Shown here: positions 1 to 9,104 of the stretch, piece after piece
Position numbering within the stretch: position 1 is the first letter of the stretch
Layout of the letters: every line of letters starts with the position of its first letter
Source: an uncultured Ruminococcus sp.
GTDB taxonomy: Bacteria; Bacillota; Clostridia; Oscillospirales; Ruminococcaceae
Assembly: GCA_947627275.1 (NCBI GenBank)
Contig: CANQVK010000008.1
Coordinates: 29,289 to 93,288, forward strand
Direction of reading: 5' to 3'
DNA: 64,000 nt
Position numbers and translations under genes: made by a program
Notes under the pieces: model-generated
Told to the model about the DNA's origin: nothing
Seen by the model: the letters and a program-made list of their open reading frames with translations, nothing else
Databases searched by the model: none

Positions 1-260
1 ATGTTCGACAGAAATTCGGGCATAAGTCCAGAGCCTCCCATCTCGAACGAGTCGCCGTCCAGCATATCCATCATCTGCTCGGAGAGGTGATCTATCTCCT
101 CATCGGAAATGCCCAAACGCTCCATGTATTCCGCAACCTGCGGAACGTTTTTCTCTCTTGCACAATTCAGGCAAAGACCCTCGTTTTTCTTTTCATTTCC
201 CTTTATCGAGGTAATAAATACGACCGCAGGACGTTTTTTGCAGTTACTGCACATTATCAT
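1..260 (-). CDS. Clp-type AAA+ ATPase, N-terminal fragment (cut by window edge)
   Basis: Only the first 86 codons are present; the gene runs off the left edge. The peptide opens MIMCSNCKKRPAVVFIT and has a second CxxC-like pair (LCLNCAREK), giving a four-cysteine zinc-finger-like head, followed by an acidic helical stretch (MERLGISDEEIDHLSEQM). This head is typical of clostridial ClpC/ClpE-like ATPases (unfoldase partner of ClpP), but the AAA+ domains lie outside the window. The first ATG (258-260) has GGAGG ten bases upstream; a second in-frame ATG lies two codons later. The family call rests on the N-terminus only. Confidence 0.6.
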   Translation of the reverse strand, partial: MIMCSNCKKRPAVVFITSIKGNEKKNEGLCLNCAREKNVPQVAEYMERLGISDEEIDHLSEQMMDMLDGDSFEMGGSGLMPEFLSN

Positions 261-297
261 TTAAAATTTTCCTCCAAAACAGTAATATATTTGTCAT

Positions 298-485
298 ACT
301 CTATACACAACTAAAGCGATTTTGTTTCACTTCACTTCTTGTCAAAAGGAGACTGTTTGAACCCATGTCGTATATTTCTACCCCATTCGGGGTAGAAATA
401 TACGACAACAGAGATTCCAAAGGGGTCACCCCTTTGGCAGGGGGTGCAGGGGGACAGAGTCCCCCTGCTTAAGTTGTGGACAGTG
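298..485 (+). repeat. Family A palindromic repeat, copy 1
   Basis: The right end is CTTAAGTTGTGGACAGTG. The left end, near 298-316, carries a degenerate inverted copy of it. Inside lie a near-perfect palindrome at 368-414 (TCGTATATTTCTACCCC and its complement), a CCAAAGGGGTCACCCCTTTGG hairpin and a G-rich/C-rich hairpin. The same right half recurs at about 8160, 13230 and 61020, and in reverse at 19460 and 48430. It carries no gene. It fills the gap between the clp-like gene and cvpA. Confidence 0.75.
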
Positions 486-492
486 CGTTTTG

Positions 493-1395
493 TTACAGCT
501 TCATTGCAAACTCGTAAAAATATTTAAAAACATATGATTTTTCAACAGCCTCGTTGTTGAAAAAAAGCATCTCGTCGTTTCCCATAACAGCCCATAAACG
601 AACCGACACAGCTATTGCAAAGACGATAGCCGCTGCCGAAACGATTCCGGCAACTCCTCCGATAATATGAGAGGAAACGCTTGCAGCAGACGTCTCCCGT
701 CCTCCGAGGAAAGCGTTTGTGCCGAACACTATAAGCGCTCCCAGAACAATAAACGCTGTCAGATATGCGATAAGGCATATGAGCGTTCCGTATGCTGCCG
801 ATGTATAATGTTCCGCAATATACCCTGCCGCAGGGTGCATGTTCTCCTGATCTCTCAGGAGAGGGATAAGCTCCTGCATTCCGCTGCTGTCGCTTCGTAT
901 AATCGCGGCAGAAGTTTCAGCCGCAAATTTACTAAGGGCTTCTTCCGCAATATCGCCTATAACAACCGCATAGCCCTCATGGACCTTTTCAAGAAGAATA
1001 TCGTTATCCTCCTCGACCTTTCGCGCATTGATGTTGTTTACATATTTTGCGATCGCTTCATCGTATTGTACGTCCGAATCCAGAATGTTCCCCAGCTTGT
1101 TTTTATCGACCCTTATGCTGTAGCCCATACCCTCGAGGTACGCTGCATATTTATCGGTAAATGTACTGCTGTCAATACATTTTTCAAGCTTTTTGGCATT
1201 GCTGTTTTTTATGGTGCTGCCGCTCAGACTGTCGGCGACAGCGCCGCTTATGCCGAATGCCGCCGCAGCCGCTATAACCAGACCAAGCGCCGCAACGATC
1301 CCCTTCATAAAACCTTTTCTTCCACTCAGAAAAATGCACACCAGCAGTACAGCTCCTGCTATAATGTCATAAAACCACCAGAATTGTGTTCCCAT
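493..1395 (-). CDS. CvpA-family membrane protein
   Basis: This is a 300-aa membrane protein. The N-terminus (WFYDIIAGAVLLVCIFLSGRKGFMKG) followed by a second hydrophobic helix is the usual CvpA/colicin V production arrangement. Two more membrane segments lie at about 205-225 and 245-268, separated by a long charged extracytoplasmic region (about 60-190) that most CvpA proteins (about 160-180 aa) lack. The ATG has AAAGGAGG six bases upstream, overlapping the stop of the upstream DUF5711-like gene, so the two are probably co-transcribed. In other bacteria CvpA is linked to envelope homeostasis; the role here is unknown. Confidence 0.7.
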   Translation of the reverse strand: MGTQFWWFYDIIAGAVLLVCIFLSGRKGFMKGIVAALGLVIAAAAAFGISGAVADSLSGSTIKNSNAKKLEKCIDSSTFTDKYAAYLEGMGYSIRVDKNKLGNILDSDVQYDEAIAKYVNNINARKVEEDNDILLEKVHEGYAVVIGDIAEEALSKFAAETSAAIIRSDSSGMQELIPLLRDQENMHPAAGYIAEHYTSAAYGTLICLIAYLTAFIVLGALIVFGTNAFLGGRETSAASVSSHIIGGVAGIVSAAAIVFAIAVSVRLWAVMGNDEMLFFNNEAVEKSYVFKYFYEFAMKL

Positions 1396-1407
1396 ATCAC
1401 GCCTCCT

Positions 1408-2574
1408 TTAACTTTCGTAATTTATTCGGTCTATCTTATCGAAGCTTTTCAGAAAAACGTATCCGCCGCATCTTACAAAACCCGTATAAGAATCGTTTAC
1501 CTGTGCCGTTGACCTGAGACTGCCCTCAAAATCGTAAGCAAGAACGGAATTTTTCGTCATAACATATGCAAGACCTCCGCTTACGGTAACGTCAATAAGC
1601 GGACTGTCAAAGCTCAGCTCAAGCGGTTCTTTGCCTATGCCGTTGAAAAGCGTCATAACGTATTTTCGCATGTCGTCGCTGTTGACGATAACGGCTATTC
1701 TGCCGTTTTCGCACGAACCTCCGGCAAACTCGCCGTCATAGCGGTAAAGCGAGCTTATCTGACCGCTTCCGTCAACGTATCCGCAGGCGTCTATGCCGAT
1801 GACCGCAGCGCCGTTGCCGAAGCCGCAGACCTCCACGCCAAGGGTATCAAGCCCGGGAGAAGTCCATTTCTCGCTGCTTTCCGTAAACGAAGTCTCCTGA
1901 ACAGACGTTACAAGAGAACCGTTCTCCGCATATATGTAGCTGATAACGCAGCCCTTGCTGTCCTCGGTGAAGCTTATGTCGTTCACACGCTCAACGCATT
2001 TTCTTTCATAGATAAACTTTCCGTCGCGATCGTAAACGTTTATCTCGCAGTCATAATCCGCCGAAGTAGTTACGACCGCCGTATACCCCTCGGGGCTCAG
2101 GCGAACGAACATGATATTCTCCTCCGACTCTTTTGAATAGAGAACGCCGTTTCTGTCCTCTACGCTGAAACGGCTGCCGCCGCTTTCGTAGATAAGCGCC
2201 CTGCCGTTGACGGCATTCATTACTGCATTAGTATATGCGTGCTGACGGCGTTTGATAAGTCCGCCCTCGTCGCTGTAGATATAAACGCTTGAATCGTTGA
2301 GAACGAAAAGCATGTTATCCGAGCATTCAAGCTGATAAGTCTCTCCGCCGCTGACCTCGATAGGGAAGTTCCCCTGCGCAAGACGTCCGTCGTTTACTAT
2401 CGTGGTGTACTGCTTTCCTATGCCGCGAAGCTTCGGTAGCCAAAGCTCCTGCGTTACAAATATTACCGCCCCGATCGCAAGTATGATAAGAAATACGGCA
2501 AATTTGACAAGTCGTTTCTTTCGTTTTTCTTTATTCTGTTTTTCTATAGCGTCATTCTCATCATACATTGGCAT
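1408..2574 (-). CDS. DUF5711-like membrane-anchored beta-propeller-like protein
   Basis: This is a 388-aa protein with a short basic cytoplasmic head, one membrane helix at about 24-46 (VKFAVFLIILAIGAVIFVTQELW) and a long extracytoplasmic region. That region is made of short beta-strand-like units containing repeated Y-x-Y/D-G motifs (NVYDRDGKFIYERK, SSVYIYSDEGGL, SVLAYDFEGSL), consistent with a WD40/PQQ-like propeller. It matches my memory of DUF5711 proteins of Ruminococcus. GGAGG precedes the ATG by about eight bases. It sits directly upstream of cvpA. No catalytic motif was seen. Confidence 0.65.
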   Translation of the reverse strand: MPMYDENDAIEKQNKEKRKKRLVKFAVFLIILAIGAVIFVTQELWLPKLRGIGKQYTTIVNDGRLAQGNFPIEVSGGETYQLECSDNMLFVLNDSSVYIYSDEGGLIKRRQHAYTNAVMNAVNGRALIYESGGSRFSVEDRNGVLYSKESEENIMFVRLSPEGYTAVVTTSADYDCEINVYDRDGKFIYERKCVERVNDISFTEDSKGCVISYIYAENGSLVTSVQETSFTESSEKWTSPGLDTLGVEVCGFGNGAAVIGIDACGYVDGSGQISSLYRYDGEFAGGSCENGRIAVIVNSDDMRKYVMTLFNGIGKEPLELSFDSPLIDVTVSGGLAYVMTKNSVLAYDFEGSLRSTAQVNDSYTGFVRCGGYVFLKSFDKIDRINYES

Positions 2575-2614
2575 GGAAAAATCCTCCGTACTTTTTATTT
2601 AAATCGTCCGCCTG

Positions 2615-3349
2615 TCAATAATAAACTTTATTGAGGTACAATCCGTGAGCCATTGCCGTCCTGCCTGCTTTGAGCCTGTCCCTTGCGGCAAGAATGGCGG
2701 GCATATCGTCCGGTGAAAAGCGTCCCTCGCTGACGTCCATAAGCGTCCCTGCAATTATCCTAATCATATTATACAGAAAACCGTCGCCTTTTACAAGCAT
2801 TATCACAGAAGTTCCACTATTTTCTATTTCAAGTGAATAAATAGTTCTCACCGTTGTTGAAACAGATGTACAGTCCGCACAAAAGGATGCGAAGTCATGA
2901 GTACCCACAAGATAGGCTGCCGCCTTTCTCGCCGCCTCAACGTCAAACTTTCTGCGGTAGTGAAAGGCAAGATCAGAGCCGAAAGGATCTTTTGACTCGC
3001 TGCAATGGATCTTGTAGATGTACTCCTTGCCCTTGCAGTCAAACCTTGCATGAAAGTCAAGAGGAACGTCCTCACAGCCGAGTATGGAAATATCGTCGGG
3101 CAGTTCGCCGTTTACGCCCCTGCAAAAGCCTATATTCCGTATCGTACTTTCGGTTTTCACGTTAAAGCAGAACTCATTGGCATGAACGCCCGTATCGGTT
3201 CTCGAGCAGCCGATTATAGACGCCTGCTCGTTCAATACCTTGGAAACCGCCCTTTCCAGCGTCTCCTGAACGGTGATCGCATTGCTCTGACGCTGGAATC
3301 CATGATACTTAGTCCCCCGATACGCCGTCATTACTTTCAGATTTCTCAT
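2615..3349 (-). CDS. truA: tRNA pseudouridine(38-40) synthase TruA
   Basis: This 244-aa protein isomerises uridine at positions 38-40 of tRNA anticodon arms. The N-terminus MTAYRGTKYHGFQRQ and the catalytic motif GCSRTDTGVHA (Asp52) are diagnostic, and the C-terminal FLYNMIRIIAGTLMDV is the second conserved TruA block. Length is normal. The start codon lies inside the end of the upstream yfhO-like gene (41-bp overlap) and has an AAGGTGAG site before it. In Firmicutes truA usually follows ecfA1-ecfA2-ecfT directly; here the yfhO-like gene separates them. Confidence 0.95.
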   Translation of the reverse strand: MRNLKVMTAYRGTKYHGFQRQSNAITVQETLERAVSKVLNEQASIIGCSRTDTGVHANEFCFNVKTESTIRNIGFCRGVNGELPDDISILGCEDVPLDFHARFDCKGKEYIYKIHCSESKDPFGSDLAFHYRRKFDVEAARKAAAYLVGTHDFASFCADCTSVSTTVRTIYSLEIENSGTSVIMLVKGDGFLYNMIRIIAGTLMDVSEGRFSPDDMPAILAARDRLKAGRTAMAHGLYLNKVYY

Positions 3350-6218
3350 TGCCGCTCACCTTTTCCTGTTCAGTCTCTTTGTCTGCGCCGCTTTCGGGAA
3401 CGTCAGCTTCATCGCTAAGAGCTTCCGCAATCTCGTCCGCTTCTTTTTCGTCAGCCGATACGGAAACGCTCTCAGCCGCCGCTTCGGACTTTTTCTTTTT
3501 CCTTGAATCTAAATAAGCGAAAAGGATAAACAACAGAAGCGAACCGCCGCTTACGATAAGTCCAACGGCAAAGCCGTCAGGAGAATATTTCAGAACTATC
3601 TCATGCCTACCGGCGTCCGCCTTGATACCGAGCATTGCGTCAAGCACGGGGAAGGTATCGGTCTTTTTGCCGTCAACGTACACGCTCCAGCCCTTTTCGT
3701 AAGGGATCGAGAAGTACATAACGCCGTAATCCTTAACGTTTATATCGCCCTTTATCTTAGTATCGGAAAACTCGGTGATATTGAGCTGTTCATCGGCAAG
3801 ACGGCTGTATACATCCGTAAACGCCTCTTTATCGAGCGCATACACCACAAAGGAATAATTTCCCGAACGAGTGTCCGATGAGTATTTCAGTTCAGCGGAA
3901 GCGGTTGAGCCTCCCTGTCCCTCTCCCATGGGGAACGCAATGGAATAGCCGTTTGACGAAACAGATGCGTCCGCCGATTCGCCGTCGCAGGTAACGCTGA
4001 TAGAATCAACGCCGTTGCCCCTTACATAACCGTAAAGATATGCGCCGTCCACTCCGTCGAAGTCATAAGTCGTCTTAGCCTCGGCTTCTGCGTCTACAAC
4101 GCCGAAGAAATATTCGCCGTAGCTTGATTTATCGACCTCAACGTTGTCATAGGAAACCATTTTCACAGGCTGAGCGGTGAAAAGGCTTATATCGAGACCG
4201 CTTGCCTTTTTCATAACGCTGTTCTGATATTCAAAGGGATTCATTCCCGGAGAATCGGGAATATCGAGGATCGAGGGATCCATCATAAAGCCGAGCGAAA
4301 GGCTGTACTTATTTTCGTAGAGATTTACAGGGTCAACCGAACACACAGGCTCAAGAAAAGCGGAGCTGTTTCTCAGAGGACCGAGCTTTGCCACGACATA
4401 TTTAAGTCCGAGAAGCGAGTTTGCCACGGGAGTTCCCGTGCGGTAGTAGAAACGGTTTCCCGCCTCTGAGCCGTACAGTCCGAGCCGCTGGAAGTATCTC
4501 GTAACGGACACGTTCGCTGAAGAAGAAAACTGCGAAAGTCCGTTGTAGCCGTAAAGCGAACTGTCGTTGAGAGTATATGTGCCTGTCATTTCCGTGCGGT
4601 AAAACTTTGAACGATCGCGCTCCCTCATTACCTCAAGGACCTTCTGAACCTCGACATTGTATGAGGGATAGCTGTTGTAATCCGACGTACCTACCGTCTG
4701 AACGCCGATAACTGCGTTCTTGGACATCTCCGTAATAACGGCTGCCGCAACCGCTACGTTTATAACGGCTCTGAAAACGTTCTTGTCTTTAAGCGGCATA
4801 AGCTTGACGCATATAAAAATGAGGATATAGACCGCCGTTATTATCAAGGAGCTTTTCAGCGCCGCATTGCTGAATGAAAAGCCCTCCTCCGTATCCTTAT
4901 CCGAAAGGTAGCACATGTAAAATACCGCGCACGGCGCAATAACAAGCATCGGAAGCTGATACAGCTTAATGCCCTTTTCCGTCATGACATCGTACGCGCG
5001 GTAAGCCGCCGCCGCAAGGACAAAACTGAAAATAAAGGCAAATCTGTACGGCAGCTGATTCGTTACATGGAAACCGTGCCAGATGTAATTTAACTGATTC
5101 ATGTTGCAGCTTACGGCAATAAGCGCAAGCATAAGCACAGAAGCGATCTTTTCCCGTATCTTTATCCCTGCCGAGAAAAGGAAAACTCCGAAAAGGGTCA
5201 CGGCAAGCATTCCGCATGCAAAATTAGGCAGCCCCTCCTTGAAGGTCGGTTCACTGTATGAAATTAGGTTCGCAAAAATATCCTGCCACTTTTCAGCCCA
5301 CCTTACCTCCGCAGGAAACGTGTTGTTCGCACTGTAGGTAAGCTTCAGGGCAAGGTACGAGGGCAGAAGCATGAAAGCTCCCAGTCCGATACCGATAACG
5401 GAAGAACGGACGATAAGCCAGAGCTTTTTAAAGAACTTCTTAAAGCCGTCCCACTCGATAACTGCGGCGGCGGCAAACATAAATATAGTGAAAATGCAGG
5501 TGAAAAAGCCTACGTAGTAGTTTGATATGAGCGAGAGCGCAAGCGCCGCCGTGTAAAGCTTCCACTTTCTCTCTCTGCACATAGCCGTAACGCCCAGCAT
5601 AACAAGCGGAAACAGCGCGATCGTATCGAACCACATAACGTTCCAGTAATAGCCCAGACTGTAGCTGCAAAGCGCGAATATTACGGAAAAAATAACTATC
5701 GAGAGATCGCGGCGTTTGTAGGCGTATCTGAGAAAGCAACTGAAAAAAGCTCCGCAGAAGCCGATCTTTGCGGCAAGGAGATACATAAGGCATTCACGGA
5801 TATGCTCATCGTCAAAGAACACCGATACCCAGTTGAGCGGACTTGCGGCGTAGTAGGAAATGAGCGAGAGAAAATTCGTGCCTATACCGTTCTGCCATGA
5901 ATAGAGGAACGAACCGCCCGTAAGCAGTTTTTCCCGAAGCACCCGGAAAAACGGATAATATTGATGCCAAAGGTCAACTACAAGGAACTGATTGTCGCCG
6001 CTTTCCTTAAACTTGCCGTCCGTGAACCACAGCATATGGATGTCTTCCTTTTGGAACGCTATCAGCATTATAATGAAAGGAATAAAAAACGACAGAAGAA
6101 AATAAAGCGCACCCTTTTCGTACATTATATTGGCAAATTTACTCTTTCTGAAACGCTCTGCACAGGCTTTCCATGACTTCCCGCTTTTTTTCACATTACT
6201 ATTTGTCTTGTTTTCCAT
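3309..6218 (-). CDS. YfhO-family polytopic membrane protein
   Basis: This is a protein of about 969 aa. A short basic head is followed by many hydrophobic helices: the first at about 36-55, then roughly a dozen up to about residue 485. Next comes a large extracytoplasmic domain of about 390 residues, one last helix (AVGLIVSGGSLLLFILFAYL) and a Lys/Glu-rich tail (SVSVSADEKEADEIAEALSDE). Early aromatic motifs (DLWHQYYPFF, SWQNGIGTNF) are hallmarks of YfhO, a GT-C-like family implicated in glycosylating wall polymers. I chose the ATG at 6218 because GGAGAGG lies seven bases upstream; a start 15 codons earlier lacks such a site. The 3' end overlaps truA. Confidence 0.85.
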   Translation of the reverse strand: MENKTNSNVKKSGKSWKACAERFRKSKFANIMYEKGALYFLLSFFIPFIIMLIAFQKEDIHMLWFTDGKFKESGDNQFLVVDLWHQYYPFFRVLREKLLTGGSFLYSWQNGIGTNFLSLISYYAASPLNWVSVFFDDEHIRECLMYLLAAKIGFCGAFFSCFLRYAYKRRDLSIVIFSVIFALCSYSLGYYWNVMWFDTIALFPLVMLGVTAMCRERKWKLYTAALALSLISNYYVGFFTCIFTIFMFAAAAVIEWDGFKKFFKKLWLIVRSSVIGIGLGAFMLLPSYLALKLTYSANNTFPAEVRWAEKWQDIFANLISYSEPTFKEGLPNFACGMLAVTLFGVFLFSAGIKIREKIASVLMLALIAVSCNMNQLNYIWHGFHVTNQLPYRFAFIFSFVLAAAAYRAYDVMTEKGIKLYQLPMLVIAPCAVFYMCYLSDKDTEEGFSFSNAALKSSLIITAVYILIFICVKLMPLKDKNVFRAVINVAVAAAVITEMSKNAVIGVQTVGTSDYNSYPSYNVEVQKVLEVMRERDRSKFYRTEMTGTYTLNDSSLYGYNGLSQFSSSANVSVTRYFQRLGLYGSEAGNRFYYRTGTPVANSLLGLKYVVAKLGPLRNSSAFLEPVCSVDPVNLYENKYSLSLGFMMDPSILDIPDSPGMNPFEYQNSVMKKASGLDISLFTAQPVKMVSYDNVEVDKSSYGEYFFGVVDAEAEAKTTYDFDGVDGAYLYGYVRGNGVDSISVTCDGESADASVSSNGYSIAFPMGEGQGGSTASAELKYSSDTRSGNYSFVVYALDKEAFTDVYSRLADEQLNITEFSDTKIKGDINVKDYGVMYFSIPYEKGWSVYVDGKKTDTFPVLDAMLGIKADAGRHEIVLKYSPDGFAVGLIVSGGSLLLFILFAYLDSRKKKKSEAAAESVSVSADEKEADEIAEALSDEADVPESGADKETEQEKVSGNEKSESNDGVSGD

Positions 6219-6305
6219 TTTGCTACCTCTCCGATCAACTTCTCCGATATACACATCATACACGTCAATAACCCGATACGACGTTACTCAGGCTACTAAA
6301 CAAAT

Positions 6306-7112
6306 CTATTTCAAAACAATGCCGAGCGCTGCCGCACCGCCGTAAAACAAAATTGTTACCGCAAGAGCCGCATAATCTCTCGGCGCAGAACAAAGCTGTC
6401 TGAGCCTTGTTCTTCCCTCGCCGCCCCGATAACAGCGGCACTCCATTGCCGTTGCCAGTTCGTCTGCTCGTCTGAATGCCGATATGAACAGCGGCACAAG
6501 TATGGCTACCATGTTTTTTGCCCGTGTCATAAAGCTTCCGCTGTCTATCTCTGCGCCCCTTGCTTTCTGCGCCGCCATTATCTTTTCTGTCTCCTCAATG
6601 AGAGTCGGTATGAATCTCAATGCAATAGACATCATCATAGCAAGCTCATGCACGGGAACTTTTAGCTTTTTCAACGGCGACAAAAGCCGTTCTATTGCGT
6701 CTGTAAGCGTTATGGGGGACGTTGTGTAGGTCAGCAGAGAGCTTCCCATAATAAGCAGCGTTATCCTGATAAGCATGAATACGCTTACGTTGATGCCCTC
6801 CGAAGTGATCTTTATGAACTTCCAATGAAAGTACACGTCTCCGCTGCTGATAAACAGAAGATTCAGCGCCGCAGTCAGGATAAGAAACGGCATCAGCGGC
6901 TTTACCGACTTAACGAACATTTTAAACGGTATCTGTGATAAAATTATCGCCGCCGCAGTAAACACAGCTCCTACGCTCAGACAGACGATATGATCCCCTG
7001 TAAAAAGCATCATGATATATATAAACGTTATAACTATCTTGAATCTTGGATCGAGCCGATGTATCAGGCTGTTCCCCGGGAAGTACTGTCCTATGGTAAT
7101 ATCCCTCAGCAA
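6306..7112 (-). CDS. ecfT: ECF transporter transmembrane subunit EcfT
   Basis: This 268-aa subunit couples the two EcfA ATPases to interchangeable substrate-binding S components for vitamins or metals. The N-terminus IGQYFPGNSLIHRLDPRFKI and the two cytoplasmic coupling motifs, AQKARGAE (about 183) and the AMECRCYRGGEGRTR region (about 220), are typical. About five membrane helices are visible. The start is TTG (7110-7112) with a full AAAGGAGGT eight bases upstream; that site lies inside the last codons of ecfA2. No S component is encoded nearby, so the substrate cannot be read from context. Confidence 0.93.
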   Translation of the reverse strand: MLRDITIGQYFPGNSLIHRLDPRFKIVITFIYIMMLFTGDHIVCLSVGAVFTAAAIILSQIPFKMFVKSVKPLMPFLILTAALNLLFISSGDVYFHWKFIKITSEGINVSVFMLIRITLLIMGSSLLTYTTSPITLTDAIERLLSPLKKLKVPVHELAMMMSIALRFIPTLIEETEKIMAAQKARGAEIDSGSFMTRAKNMVAILVPLFISAFRRADELATAMECRCYRGGEGRTRLRQLCSAPRDYAALAVTILFYGGAAALGIVLK

Positions 7113-7978
7113 TTTTTTGTACCTCCTTTTTCGGCAAGCTTTTTCAGCAGCAGTTTTTTTGCGTATTCCATAGTATACACATCCTTGCCGAAATCCAGCC
7201 CCTGCTTTTTAAGTCCGATAAAGACCTTCGTTATCTGCGGCACGTCAAGTCCTATATCCGCTATTTCCTCCGCACGGGCGAAAACTTTCTCGGTATCGTC
7301 ATAGCAAAAAAGCTTCGCCTTGTTCATAACGAGTATCTTATCCGCAAATCCTGCAATGTCCTCCATACTGTGGGAAACTATGAGGATAGTATTTTTCCTC
7401 CTTTTATGGTACGCCTTTATATGCCCGAGTATCTTGTCTCTGCCGGCAGGGTCAAGACCGGCGGTAGGCTCGTCCAGTATAAGGACTTTCGGATTCATCG
7501 CCATAACTCCCGCTATGGCAACACGCCTTTTCTGCCCTCCCGAAAGCTCAAAGGGCGAACGCTCCAGAAGCTCCTCGCCAAGTCCTATATCGTGGGCAGT
7601 CTCGAGAACTCTTTTCCTGATCTCGGCTTCGTCAAGCCCCATGTTTTTCGGTCCGAATGCAATGTCCTTGAATACGGTTTCCTCAAATATCTGATATTCG
7701 GGATACTGAAAAACAAGTCCGACTTTAAAACGAACGTCACGAATATTTTTTTTATCCGCCCATATATCCTCGCCGTCAAGAAGAACCTTTCCCAACGTAG
7801 GCTTCAATAGACCGTTGAAATGCTGTATCAGCGTGGATTTTCCCGAGCCTGTATGACCCATAACGCCTACCATTTCACCCTCGTCTATTTTCAGGTCAAC
7901 ATGATCGACAGCGGTTTTCTGAAAGGGCGAGCCTTCGCTGTATACATATGTCAGCCCCTGAGTTTCAAGAATCGCCAA
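7106..7978 (-). CDS. ecfA2: ECF transporter ATP-binding subunit EcfA2
   Basis: This is an ABC ATPase of about 290 aa. Walker A is GHTGSGKST, the Q-loop region reads LVFQYPEYQIF, the signature is LSGGQKRR, Walker B is VLILDEPTAGLDP and the H-loop lies in IVSHSMED. The N-terminus ETQGLTYVYSEGSPFQ is typical of EcfA2. Upstream of the coding frame, AAGGAG precedes a TTG at 7976-7978 by eight bases, while a GTG three codons earlier sits on the Shine-Dalgarno itself, so I chose the TTG. The 3' end overlaps ecfT by 7 bp. A family A repeat separates it from ecfA1. Confidence 0.93.
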   Translation of the reverse strand: MAILETQGLTYVYSEGSPFQKTAVDHVDLKIDEGEMVGVMGHTGSGKSTLIQHFNGLLKPTLGKVLLDGEDIWADKKNIRDVRFKVGLVFQYPEYQIFEETVFKDIAFGPKNMGLDEAEIRKRVLETAHDIGLGEELLERSPFELSGGQKRRVAIAGVMAMNPKVLILDEPTAGLDPAGRDKILGHIKAYHKRRKNTILIVSHSMEDIAGFADKILVMNKAKLFCYDDTEKVFARAEEIADIGLDVPQITKVFIGLKKQGLDFGKDVYTMEYAKKLLLKKLAEKGGTKNC

Positions 7979-8009
7979 TAAAAACACTCCTTCAAAGAAC
8001 CTGTTTTTT

Positions 8010-8215
8010 TGATGATATTGACTTTGCAGAGATTTTATTTCTCTGAATCCCGGTCAAGAAATAACTCTGTGAACCTAATATCGTAAATATAACTGTATAA
8101 ATCACATAATTATTATACGGTAAGTATATACAGTCGCATTTACGATAATCGAGATTCCAAAGGGGTCACCCCTTTGACAGGTGGTGTAGGAGACAGAGTC
8201 CCACACAAAAGACAA
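8010..8215 (+). repeat. Family A palindromic repeat, degenerate copy between ecfA1 and ecfA2
   Basis: This stretch shares the CCAAAGGGGTCACCCCTTTG hairpin and the following C-rich stem with the other family A copies. Its variable core is an imperfect palindrome (TATCGTAAATATAACTGTATA paired with its near complement at about 8128-8149). Terminal inverted repeats are decayed. It adds about 240 bp inside the otherwise tight ecfA1-ecfA2-ecfT operon and holds no gene. Confidence 0.65.
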
Positions 8216-8220
8216 AATCA

Positions 8221-9066
8221 TCAGGAGAAGAGCTTCTTGATCGCATTGATACACTCTTCCTCGGTTATAATATCGTCTGAAATGTCATAGCCAGCCTTTT
8301 TAAGCTCATAGGCAAGCTCCGTGACCTGCGGAACGTCAAGTCCTATCTTCTTGACCTGCTCCACCTGTGAGAACACGGCTCTCGGGGTATCGTCAAGGAT
8401 AACCCTGCCCTTATCCATGACGACCACACGTCCGCACTGCGCCGCCTCGTCCATATAGTGAGTTATAAGTACAATTGTAATGCCGTACTCACGGTTCATA
8501 CGCTTTATGACCGACATGACCTCGCGCCGTCCTTGAGGGTCGAGCATTGCCGTAGGCTCGTCAAGAATTATGCACTTCGGCTTCATTGCGATGATTCCTG
8601 CAATAGCCACTCTCTGCTTCTGTCCGCCCGAAAGCTGCGACGGAGAATGCAGGCGATAATCGTACATATTTACGTCTTTCAGAGCTTCGTCAACGCGCCT
8701 GCGCATTTCCTCGTATGGAACTCCGAGATTTTCAAGGGCAAACGCCACGTCCTCCTCGACGATCGAGGAGACTATCTGATTATCGGGATTCTGAAAAACC
8801 ATTCCCGCGCGGCGGCGGAGATCGAAGATCTTATCCTCATCGGCGGTATTTATACCGTCCACCGTGACCGTACCCGACGTGGGAACAAGTATTCCGTTGA
8901 TATGCTTTGCAAGGGTCGATTTTCCCGAGCCGTTATGCCCGAGTATCGCCATAAATTCACCCTCTTTTACAGTAAGATCAATACCTTTCAGTACTTCGGC
9001 AGGTTCGCTTCCTTCCTCTGCCGGATAGCTGAAATGCAGATTTTTTATTTCAATTATATTGCTCAT
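8221..9066 (-). CDS. ecfA1: ECF transporter ATP-binding subunit EcfA1
   Basis: This 281-aa ABC ATPase pairs with EcfA2. The N-terminus [15 protein letters not shown], Walker [11 protein letters not shown]-loop [10 protein letters not shown], signature LSGGQKQR, Walker [14 protein letters not shown] and H-loop LITHYMDEA all match EcfA1. Length is normal. It is the first gene of the ecf set, about 40 bp downstream of the methyltransferase gene. Confidence 0.94.
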   Translation of the reverse strand: MSNIIEIKNLHFSYPAEEGSEPAEVLKGIDLTVKEGEFMAILGHNGSGKSTLAKHINGILVPTSGTVTVDGINTADEDKIFDLRRRAGMVFQNPDNQIVSSIVEEDVAFALENLGVPYEEMRRRVDEALKDVNMYDYRLHSPSQLSGGQKQRVAIAGIIAMKPKCIILDEPTAMLDPQGRREVMSVIKRMNREYGITIVLITHYMDEAAQCGRVVVMDKGRVILDDTPRAVFSQVEQVKKIGLDVPQVTELAYELKKAGYDISDDIITEEECINAIKKLFS

Positions 9067-9104
9067 TTATTTCCTTTCAAGCGATAGCTCTTTGAAATAT
9101 CGGC

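Noticed and set aside
8010..8220. Riboswitch upstream of the ecfA2-ecfT genes
   Set aside because: The structured sequence is a family A repeat found at unrelated sites; no vitamin riboswitch core was recognised.
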